This document shows positions 5,898 to 12,165 of a stretch of DNA of 15,791 nt, piece by piece. The translations under genes were made by a program, and so were the position numbers. The notes under the pieces are model-generated. The model ran no database searches. It had not been told where the DNA came from and saw only the letters and a list, made by a program, of their open reading frames with translations. The DNA is from Candidatus Saccharimonadota bacterium (GTDB lineage Bacteria; Patescibacteriota; Saccharimonadia; Saccharimonadales; SLHW01), in NCBI GenBank assembly GCA_007132685.1, contig SLOC01000024.1, positions 1-15,791 of the forward strand, written 5' to 3'. How positions within the stretch are numbered: position 1 is the stretch's first letter; the number at the start of each line of letters is the position of its first letter.

Positions 5898-7754
5898 ATG
5901 CAAGAACAAAAACAACAGCTATTGACTCGGTTAAAAGAGTCTACCAATGTGCTCGTAACGGTCAGCAACAATCCAACCGTTGACCAGCTCGCTGCCGCCA
6001 TTGGCTTTACACTCGCGCTTGATAAGCAAAAGAAACATGCCACTGCTGTATTTAGCGGTGAAGTGCCTTCAACACTTGAATTCCTTGAACCGGAAAAGAC
6101 CATAAAGAAAAATACCGATTCACTACGTGATTTTATTATTTCGCTTGATCGCGACAAGGCTGACAAGCTTCGCTATAAAGTCGAAGATAAGGCTGTCAAG
6201 ATATTTATCTCCCCTTATCGAACCGCTATTCAGCAAGAAGACCTGATGTTTAGTCAGGGAGACTTCAATATTGATGTCGTGGTCGCCATTGGCGTCAAAG
6301 AACAAGAGGATCTTGACGGTGCGATTACTGCACACGGGAGGATTTTGCACGACGCAACAGTCGCGACCATTAATACATCTGACAATGGAACAGTGGGCTC
6401 TGTCCACTGGGTAAACCAGCAGGCGAGCAGCTTGAGTGAAATGATGAGCGAGCTCGCCCTTGACCTGCATAAAGAAGCACTTGATAACCAGATTGCGACT
6501 GCGCTTTTGACAGGTATCGTCGCCGAGACCGACCGCTTTAGTAATGACAAGACCAAGCCCAACACCTTGGCTATCAGTTCTAAGCTTATGGCTGCGGGAG
6601 CAAATCAACAGCTCGTTTCATCAAAATTGGAAGAAGCCAAACAGCGCCCCCCAGAAACGCTGCCACCTCCAGAGGCACCACCGCCAGATGATCCAGGCTC
6701 TTCTGGTCAAGGACAGTCACCCGAGCAGCCTCCTGAGGCCGGTCTAGTAGATGAAGACGGTACTCTGCGTATAGATCACGGCGACACGGCAACCGATGAG
6801 TCGGGAGCCGATAGTGACGGACCTGAACTCGATGCCTCAAAAATTTATGAAGACGACGACGAGAAAGATGAGGATGACGAACACCCTATACATATTGATG
6901 AGACAGGTAACTTATACAATGGTGGCCCACCGACTGACGGGCTCAAGGATGCTATCCGCTCTGAGTCAGGTGAACCACCCAAAATTGTCAAAAAGCCACA
7001 AAGCGCCATGTTAACCGAGCCTCCATCTAGCCAAGATGACATGTTGGCTCCGAGCGTAGAGGGTGATGACGATACCTTCAAAGATCCACTAAGTGACCCC
7101 GATGCCGATAAGCGCAATCAACGAATTTTAAGCCACGACGGTCCAGGCGACCAAAATCAGCAAAATAACAACCAAACAGCAGCTGATCAGTCCAAAGAGC
7201 CAACCGATACCCAGGCAACGACTCAACCGTCAGCAAATACAGGTTCTACACCACCAAAACAGGATGAAAAACCAATCCAAACAGAACCACAAACTCTGAA
7301 GGACATCGAGAAATCAGTCGGTGCTCATACAGAAGAAGACCAGGCTACCGGTGAACAAGCTGCTACACCCCAAAACGACACTCATCCAGCACCTTCAACC
7401 CAGTCAGGCCAGCCGCAGCCAGCAGCACCCCAGCCCGCTCAAGCGCCACCGGCTTCTTCAGCTAATAAGCCAGCTCAGCAGTCACCAGCAGAACTAGATC
7501 AAGCTCGCCAGGCAATCATTGATGCAGTAAACGACGAGCCTAAGCAAGGTGGTGATACTCCGCTGCCGCCAGTAGAAGCCCTCAATGCGCAGCCAGTTGA
7601 GTTAGAGATTCATCCAGACAACTCTCAAGATAAGCTGCCGCAAGATCAAGCTCCGCCCCAGGTGGATAATCCGAATCAACCACCGCCAGTACCGCCACCT
7701 ATGATGCCGCCTTCTACTCCGCCAACCAACACGCCACCAACCAACCCTTCTTAG
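5898..7754 (+). CDS. Degenerate DHH/NrnA-like protein with long disordered tail
   Basis: 618 residues. Residues 1 to about 246 follow the DHH phosphoesterase layout (RecJ/NrnA fold): NNPTVDQLAAAIGF (24-37) at motif I, FNIDVVVAIG (123-132) at motif II, INTSDNGTVG (158-167) where the DHH signature should be, and LLTGIVAETDRF (203-214) for the usual GI-x-TDT-x-F. Most metal ligands are gone: motif I keeps only Asp29, motif II lost its second Asp, DHH is NTS, and the TDT Asp is Glu. I infer a pseudoenzyme or altered activity. Residues about 247-618 are low-complexity: Pro-, Gln- and Asp-rich, with an acidic stretch near residues 317-328 and a proline-rich end (PPPVPPPMMPP). No membrane segment. 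It precedes truB, where many bacteria carry nrnA, so it probably descends from that gene. The start is the first ATG after an in-frame stop at 5886. Confidence 0.8.
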   Translation: MQEQKQQLLTRLKESTNVLVTVSNNPTVDQLAAAIGFTLALDKQKKHATAVFSGEVPSTLEFLEPEKTIKKNTDSLRDFIISLDRDKADKLRYKVEDKAVKIFISPYRTAIQQEDLMFSQGDFNIDVVVAIGVKEQEDLDGAITAHGRILHDATVATINTSDNGTVGSVHWVNQQASSLSEMMSELALDLHKEALDNQIATALLTGIVAETDRFSNDKTKPNTLAISSKLMAAGANQQLVSSKLEEAKQRPPETLPPPEAPPPDDPGSSGQGQSPEQPPEAGLVDEDGTLRIDHGDTATDESGADSDGPELDASKIYEDDDEKDEDDEHPIHIDETGNLYNGGPPTDGLKDAIRSESGEPPKIVKKPQSAMLTEPPSSQDDMLAPSVEGDDDTFKDPLSDPDADKRNQRILSHDGPGDQNQQNNNQTAADQSKEPTDTQATTQPSANTGSTPPKQDEKPIQTEPQTLKDIEKSVGAHTEEDQATGEQAATPQNDTHPAPSTQSGQPQPAAPQPAQAPPASSANKPAQQSPAELDQARQAIIDAVNDEPKQGGDTPLPPVEALNAQPVELEIHPDNSQDKLPQDQAPPQVDNPNQPPPVPPPMMPPSTPPTNTPPTNPS

Positions 7755-7767
7755 GACAGCGTCGAAG

Positions 7768-7797
7768 TTGTCAGCCGAAGCTTAACTAGCGTATAGT
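7768..7797 (+). promoter_or_regulatory. truB promoter, very short leader
   Basis: -35 TTGTCA at 7768-7773, 18-base spacer, -10 TATAGT at 7792-7797. The ATG at 7809 follows after 11 bases, so the leader would be only about 5 bases and no Shine-Dalgarno exists. Confidence 0.6.
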
Positions 7798-7808
7798 TTT
7801 TACAAGCT

Positions 7809-8510
7809 ATGGATGGATTTCTCCTTATTGATAAGCCAGCAGGTTGGACGAGTTTTGATGTAGTTGCGAAAACAAGAGGTGTTATTCGTCGTCAAACGGG
7901 CTTGAAAAAGCCAAAAGTTGGCCACGCGGGGACGCTTGATCCGATGGCGACTGGTCTACTCATCTTGCTGGTCGGCTCGTATTGCAAGCAAGCCCAGCAT
8001 TGGTTAAATAAACCTAAGTCGTACGAGGCGACAACGCAGCTTGGTGCAACGAGCACCACTGATGATCTAGAGGGAGACATTACTCCCTATGACAGCACTC
8101 AACCAGACAACACGACAATTCATAACATCTGCCAGTCTTTCGTGGGAACGTATCAGCAGCTTCCGCCAGCCTACTCAGCCAAGAAGGTGGATGGGGTACG
8201 GGCATACAGACTAGCCCGAGCGGGTAAGCAAGTACAACTTGAACCCAAGCCAGTTACCATCCATAGCCTAGACGTTATTAACTATGATTACCCGGAGCTA
8301 ACAATCGTGACTGAGGTCTCATCAGGGACGTACATTCGAGCACTCGCACGGGATATCGGTGAGACGTTAAAGACCGGAGCATACCTCACGGCACTTCGCA
8401 GAACACAGATAGGCAGATTCACTATAGACGACGCTATAAGTATCGATGAAGCAGCCGAGAGCACGGATCTAACTCCTTACCTACGACAAAACACTATTGA
8501 CAAAACTTGA
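7809..8510 (+). CDS. truB: tRNA pseudouridine-55 synthase
   Basis: Converts U55 in the T-loop of elongator tRNAs to pseudouridine. 233 residues. The N-terminus DGFLLIDKPAGWTSFDVV and the catalytic motif VGHAGTLDPMATGLL with Asp44 are typical. Further family motifs are KSYEATTQLGATSTTDDLEG, LPPAYSAKKVDGVRAYRLAR and VSSGTYIRALARDIG. The protein ends soon after LTALRRTQIGRFTIDDAIS, so the C-terminal PUA-like domain of longer TruB proteins is absent, as in the compact forms. The start is set by the family N-terminus and lies 11 bases after a -10 box without a Shine-Dalgarno. The last codons hold the -35 box of rpsO. Stop TGA. Confidence 0.96.
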   Translation: MDGFLLIDKPAGWTSFDVVAKTRGVIRRQTGLKKPKVGHAGTLDPMATGLLILLVGSYCKQAQHWLNKPKSYEATTQLGATSTTDDLEGDITPYDSTQPDNTTIHNICQSFVGTYQQLPPAYSAKKVDGVRAYRLARAGKQVQLEPKPVTIHSLDVINYDYPELTIVTEVSSGTYIRALARDIGETLKTGAYLTALRRTQIGRFTIDDAISIDEAAESTDLTPYLRQNTIDKT

Positions 8511-8526
8511 TAAAATGTAGTATAAT
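8497..8526 (+). promoter_or_regulatory. rpsO promoter
   Basis: Consensus -35 TTGACA at 8497-8502, overlapping the end of truB, 18-base spacer, perfect -10 TATAAT at 8521-8526. It should start a transcript near 8533 with a leader of about 140 bases. Confidence 0.8.
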
Positions 8527-8532
8527 GATACA

Positions 8533-8672
8533 ATACGACCCATTGCTCGGCTTGAGGGAGCGAGTAGCCAGCGATAAACAGATTGCACTGGTTGCATATC
8601 TCTGCTAAAATACTCGTCAACGCCATCAATCTCTTAAATAAGTAACGGAGTTAAAGGAAGAACTAATTCATA
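8533..8672 (+). promoter_or_regulatory. Long rpsO leader, possible S15 autoregulatory RNA
   Basis: About 140 untranslated bases before rpsO, long compared with other leaders here. A short inverted pair CTCG/CGAG (8546-8549 with 8561-8564) and a TTGCA direct repeat near 8583-8596 are visible, but I cannot derive a convincing fold by eye. S15 autoregulates through its leader in several bacteria, so a regulatory structure is plausible; this is inference. Confidence 0.35.
8654..8660 (+). promoter_or_regulatory. rpsO ribosome-binding site
   Basis: AAGGAAG, 12 bases before ATG 8673. It begins the same 13-base segment (8654-8666, AAGGAAGAACTAA) found before rpsT. Confidence 0.7.
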
Positions 8673-8939
8673 ATGATTTCTAGTGAAGCGAAGCAAAAGA
8701 CCATCAAAGATCTACAGATAAACAAGAACGACACTGGTAGTGCCGTAGTACAGGTCGGCATTTTGACCGAACGCATCAAAGAGCTCACCGAACACGTCAA
8801 GGCTAACAAGAAAGACCACATGGCTCGCCGTGGACTATTGCAGGCAGTTGGCAAGCGAAAGCGATTGCTCTCCTATATTGCTGAAAAAGACAGCAAAACC
8901 TACCTGGCTCTCATTAAAAAAATCGGTCTGCGCCGATAA
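8673..8939 (+). CDS. rpsO: 30S ribosomal protein S15
   Basis: 88 residues, the standard length. S15 binds the central domain of 16S rRNA early in small-subunit assembly. Recognisable segments are NDTGSAVVQVGILTERIKEL, HVKANKKDHMARRGLLQAVG and KRKRLLSYIAEKDSKTYLAL, including the conserved DTGS and the H-x-x-D-x-x-x-R-R-G-L rRNA-binding region. It has its own strong promoter and a Shine-Dalgarno, and lies between truB and pnp as in many bacteria, where rpsO and pnp are often co-transcribed. Stop TAA. Confidence 0.98.
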   Translation: MISSEAKQKTIKDLQINKNDTGSAVVQVGILTERIKELTEHVKANKKDHMARRGLLQAVGKRKRLLSYIAEKDSKTYLALIKKIGLRR

Positions 8940-8953
8940 TTTGCCCAGACAAA

Positions 8954-8970
8954 TCCGCCAAGCTGGCGGA
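8954..8970 (+). other. Hairpin just after rpsO
   Basis: Perfect 7-bp stem TCCGCCA / TGGCGGA with loop AGC, 14 bases after the rpsO stop. There is no T tract after it, so it looks more like an mRNA stabiliser, processing site or attenuator between rpsO and pnp than an intrinsic terminator. Confidence 0.6.
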
Positions 8971-9004
8971 GCGCTTGTGCACATTATAAATGTAAAGTAA
9001 TAAC

Positions 9005-9074
9005 AGGCTTTATACAGCGACCAGATATACAAAGCCTCTCGCTAAGTAGTAACAACGTGCACGGGAGAACTACT
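9005..9074 (+). other. Tandem hairpins in the pnp leader
   Basis: First hairpin: AGGCTTT (9005-9011) pairs with AAAGCCT (9031-9037), extended inward by ATA/TAT with a 2-base bulge. Second: AGTAGT (9045-9050) pairs with ACTACT (9069-9074), enclosing the palindrome CGTGCACG (9056-9063). In the 210-base space before pnp these suggest a structured leader. A weak promoter candidate lies just upstream (TTGTGC 8975-8980, 17 bases, TAATAA 8998-9003). Downstream, CTTGTATA occurs twice (9091-9098, 9106-9113). Confidence 0.5.
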
Positions 9075-9149
9075 ACCGGGAAACACGCTACTTGTATATT
9101 TGCACCTTGTATAAAGTCTTGTTTACAAACGAAAGGCATATAACATCCT

Positions 9150-11288
9150 ATGGGAAAGACAATAAACCCTTTTGGAAAAGACATCACCAAAGTAGAAACC
9201 GAATTTTGCGGTCGGACGCTTAGTCTCGAAGTTGGAAGAGTCGGTTTCCGCAGTTCAGCAGCAGTGGTTGTACGTTACGGAGACACGGTTGTGCTCGGCA
9301 CGGCCATGGTCGGCGATAAGCAGGTTGAGCACCTCGATTACTTTCCATTGAGCATTGACTACGAAGAGAAGATGTATGCTGCTGGTAAAATCAGCGGCTC
9401 TCGGTTTATCAAACGTGAAGGTCGTCCGAGCGATGACGCAGTACTCATATCACGACTAATCGATCGTCCGATACGACCGCTTTGGCCAAAGGGCTATCGT
9501 TATGAGGCTCAGGGTATCGCAACGGTACTGAGCATGGATCCTGATTTTCGACCAGATATGGTAGCAATGATTGCAGTGAGCGCAGCGTTTTCACTAACCG
9601 GTGCCCCTTTTGACGGTCCGATTGCTGGTGTCAGGGTCGGTATGAATGACGATGGAAAATATGAAGCCTTTATGGGCGCAAAAGATCTCGATGACGGCAA
9701 GCTTGACCTAGTAGTCGCTGGCACCAAAGATGCCATCATGATGGTTGAAGCTGGTGCTCGAGAAGTCACTGAAGACGAAGTCGCAGACGCGATTGTGTTT
9801 GCACATGAAGCAATCCAGCCTGCTATAGCGCTCCAAGAAGAGCTCATTAAGAAGGTTGGCGTACAAGAGCAGTCCTATAAACTTATCCTCCCCGATGAGT
9901 CAATCCAGGATACCGTTGACAAGTGGGTGGATGGCAAGCTTGGCGAAGGTCTGCGAGCACCATACCCAGAACGCAACCAGCTCATTAAGAATTTGCGTGA
10001 TGAATTTCATGCACACTTAACTGAAACGCTTGAGGAAGACACATACGAACAGCAACGCGACGATTATGACGAGGCCTTTACTATGGCACTTCATAAAGAT
10101 GTGCGAAAGGGAATCGTCGAGGATAGCATCCGACCAGACGGTCGGAAATTAGACGAGATTCGGCCGCTGTCTAGTGAAGTCGGCATATTGCCGCGTGTTC
10201 ACGGATCCAGTTTGTTTACAAGAGGTGTTACCCAAGCGATGAATATCGTAACACTCGCACCGCTGAGTTACGCACAGCTAGTAGACACCATGGAGCAAGA
10301 AGGTGAACGCCGCTATATGCACCACTACAACGCACCTGGTTGGACAGTCGGTGAAGTGAAAAGACTGATGGGTCCGGGCCGACGTGAAATCGGTCACGGC
10401 TATCTAGCAGAACGTGCCCTAGCTGCAGTATTGCCTGACGAATCAGAATTTCCATACACAATTCGCTCCGTAACAGAAATCATGAGTCAAAACGGTTCTA
10501 CCTCAATGGCAGCAACCTGTTCAAGCTGCATGGCGCTCATGGATGCTGGAGTGCCACTGAAGCGGCCGGTGAGTGGTATCGCCATGGGACTTATGATGGA
10601 TGGTGACAAGCCATATATCCTGAGTGATATAGCTGACGCCGAAGACTTTGGCGGAGACATGGACTTTAAGGTTACCGGTACCTCTGAAGGTATAACTGCC
10701 CTGCAAATGGATATGAAAGTACACGGCTTGTCACCCGACATACTAAAACAGGCGCTCCTTCAAGGAAGAGAAGGTAGGCTTGAAATACTCAAGCATATGC
10801 TCTCAATCATTCCGTCGGCTCGGGACGAGCTCAGCCAGTACGCACCTCGGATTGAATCAATCAAAGTTGCGCCGGACAAGATTCGCGAAATCATTGGCAA
10901 GGGCGGCGAGACAATTCAGAAAATTACCGCTGAGACGGGTACAGAAATCGACATTGCTGATAACGGCACGGTAATGATCGCCAGCCCAGACAAGGGCTCT
11001 ATAGATAAGGCTAAGGAATGGATACAGAACTTAGTAGAAGATCCTGAAGTCGGCAAGGTGTATCGTGATTGCCGCGTAGTATCCGTTCTAGATTTTGGCG
11101 CTTTTGTAGAAATACTACCCGGCAAGGAAGGGTTGGTACACGTAAGCGAAATGAAAGAAGAGCGAGTCGAAAAACCATCAGATGTCGTGAGCGAAGGCGA
11201 TCACGTCACTGTCAAGCTGGTTGCCATCGATGACCGTGGTCGCCTGCAGCTCAGCATGAAGGCTGTTGCCAGAGAGTCTAAAAAATAA
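9150..11288 (+). CDS. pnp: Polyribonucleotide nucleotidyltransferase (PNPase)
   Basis: Processive 3'-5' phosphorolytic exoribonuclease of mRNA decay, a homotrimer. 712 residues with the full layout: first RNase PH domain (about 15-145, SLEVGRVGFRSSAAVVVRYG), all-alpha linker (about 150-310), second RNase PH domain (about 320-545), KH domain (about 567-625, GKGG loop at 583-586) and S1 domain (about 632-705, VLDFGAFVEI and GLVHVSEM). Active-site residues are present: Asp499 and Asp505 in DFGGDMDF, and QNGSTSMAATCSS for phosphate binding. The start gives a short normal N-terminal lead before the first strand; AAAGG at 9132-9136 is a weak, distant ribosome-binding site. Preceded by a structured leader and followed after 15 bases by a small membrane protein gene, UDG and RNase J. 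Confidence 0.98.
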   Translation: MGKTINPFGKDITKVETEFCGRTLSLEVGRVGFRSSAAVVVRYGDTVVLGTAMVGDKQVEHLDYFPLSIDYEEKMYAAGKISGSRFIKREGRPSDDAVLISRLIDRPIRPLWPKGYRYEAQGIATVLSMDPDFRPDMVAMIAVSAAFSLTGAPFDGPIAGVRVGMNDDGKYEAFMGAKDLDDGKLDLVVAGTKDAIMMVEAGAREVTEDEVADAIVFAHEAIQPAIALQEELIKKVGVQEQSYKLILPDESIQDTVDKWVDGKLGEGLRAPYPERNQLIKNLRDEFHAHLTETLEEDTYEQQRDDYDEAFTMALHKDVRKGIVEDSIRPDGRKLDEIRPLSSEVGILPRVHGSSLFTRGVTQAMNIVTLAPLSYAQLVDTMEQEGERRYMHHYNAPGWTVGEVKRLMGPGRREIGHGYLAERALAAVLPDESEFPYTIRSVTEIMSQNGSTSMAATCSSCMALMDAGVPLKRPVSGIAMGLMMDGDKPYILSDIADAEDFGGDMDFKVTGTSEGITALQMDMKVHGLSPDILKQALLQGREGRLEILKHMLSIIPSARDELSQYAPRIESIKVAPDKIREIIGKGGETIQKITAETGTEIDIADNGTVMIASPDKGSIDKAKEWIQNLVEDPEVGKVYRDCRVVSVLDFGAFVEILPGKEGLVHVSEMKEERVEKPSDVVSEGDHVTVKLVAIDDRGRLQLSMKAVARESKK

Positions 11289-11293
11289 GGAGG
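11287..11293 (+). promoter_or_regulatory. Ribosome-binding site of the 78-residue protein
   Basis: AAGGAGG, the strongest Shine-Dalgarno in the window, overlaps the pnp stop and lies 10 bases before ATG 11304. It supports this small gene as real. Confidence 0.8.
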
Positions 11294-11303
11294 CAATAAC
11301 ACT

Positions 11304-11540
11304 ATGCCAAGTAAAAAAGGAGTCACTATTAAGCAGATAGAAAATCGCCGAGCGCTATTGATTCGACTCATATTGGCACTAGTGTTTGTTTATGTATTCG
11401 GTTCGTTGGCAATTGACTCTGGCAGTTATTGGCACTACATATTTACGTTTGTTTCGCTCGGTATTTCAGTAAATGCCGCAGGCCGTCTAGTTAAGGACAT
11501 CATCCACCGCAATGGAAAACGTACAAGCAGTCAAGGCTAA
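11304..11540 (+). CDS. Small membrane protein of unknown function
   Basis: 78 residues. A basic N-terminus (MPSKKGVTIKQIENRR) is followed by two hydrophobic segments, about residues 18-36 (LLIRLILALVFVYVFGSLA) and about 43-61 (WHYIFTFVSLGISVNAAG), and a basic tail (KDIIHRNGKRTSSQ). This predicts two membrane helices with both ends inside. I do not recognise a family. It has a strong ribosome-binding site, follows pnp by 15 bases and overlaps the UDG start by 29 bases, so it is translated within the pnp-rnj operon. A link to membrane attachment of RNA decay enzymes would be speculation. Confidence 0.85.
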   Translation: MPSKKGVTIKQIENRRALLIRLILALVFVYVFGSLAIDSGSYWHYIFTFVSLGISVNAAGRLVKDIIHRNGKRTSSQG

Positions 11541-12165
11541 AAAGCTAGCGTCAATTGCTGACGAGATAGTTAACAATCAGGTGTGTGTTGAGCTTGCCAA
11601 TTCAGCGACACAATTAGTGTTCGGTGATGGCGACCCAAACGCGGAAGTAGTGTTTATTGGTGAAGCACCAGGCAAGCAAGAGGATGAGCAGGGCCTGCCA
11701 TTTGTTGGAGCAGCAGGTAAGCTGCTTAACGAGCTGCTCGAAAGTGCTTCGCTCAACCGATCAGATGTATACATCACCAACATAGTGAAATATCGACCGC
11801 CGAATAATCGAGATCCACTGCCAGAAGAAAAGCAAGCATTTATACCTTACTTGTGGCAGCAGATTTCGGTTATTCAACCGAAACTTTTAGTCCCATTAGG
11901 ACGACACAGTATGGCCTGTTTCTTGCCGAATGCTCGCATTAGCCAAGTTCACGGCCAGCCAAAACGAGTACGCGTGGTGTCAACTAAACAATCTGTAGCT
12001 GGGGAGCAAACTGACAGTATTGTCGTTTTGCCGCTGTATCACCCAGCAGCAGCACTTTATAACGGAGGCCTACGTGAGACACTTTTTGAAGATTTTTCAG
12101 CTATTCCTGGAATCTTAAATCAAGCAACATCATTTATAACAAAAATAAAAAAAGAGGAGAAATAA
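11512..12165 (+). CDS. Uracil-DNA glycosylase, family 4-like, Fe-S cysteines mostly absent
   Basis: Removes uracil from DNA in base-excision repair. 217 residues. Motif A GEAPGKQEDEQGLPFVG (50-66), followed by AGKLLNELL, and motif B HPA (177-179) place it in the family 4/5-type superfamily, closest to family 4. That family normally has four cysteines holding a 4Fe-4S cluster: a C-x2-C near the N-terminus, one in VKCRPP, and one about 15 residues later. Here only Cys25 remains; the others align with Asn22, Tyr94 (IVKYRPP) and about Ala109. The cluster is therefore unlikely. The start at 11512 overlaps the previous gene by 29 bases and has no clear Shine-Dalgarno; no later ATG would keep the first strand. 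Its TAA overlaps the RNase J ATG as TAATG. Confidence 0.88.
   Translation: MENVQAVKAKKLASIADEIVNNQVCVELANSATQLVFGDGDPNAEVVFIGEAPGKQEDEQGLPFVGAAGKLLNELLESASLNRSDVYITNIVKYRPPNNRDPLPEEKQAFIPYLWQQISVIQPKLLVPLGRHSMACFLPNARISQVHGQPKRVRVVSTKQSVAGEQTDSIVVLPLYHPAAALYNGGLRETLFEDFSAIPGILNQATSFITKIKKEEK
12154..12159 (+). promoter_or_regulatory. RNase J ribosome-binding site
   Basis: GAGGAG, 5 bases before ATG 12165, within the last UDG codons. It supports the far N-terminal start that includes the low-complexity extension. Confidence 0.8.

Noticed and set aside
6845..7117. Ser-rich minus-strand frame opposite the DHH-like tail
   Set aside because: It is a shadow produced by Asp/Glu-rich and Pro-rich codons on the plus strand.
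7141..7750. Coding tandem repeats or a repeat array in the DHH-like tail
   Set aside because: The Pro/Gln-rich stretch is low complexity, but I see no regular repeat unit at the DNA or protein level.
4337..8510. UGA=Gly code as in Gracilibacteria/SR1
   Set aside because: TGA ends mutM and truB at the expected protein ends, and the core genes contain no in-frame TGA.
8940..9149. A tRNA or other stable RNA between rpsO and pnp
   Set aside because: Hairpins are present, but I could not assemble a cloverleaf, T-loop motif or CCA end; a pnp leader is the simpler reading.
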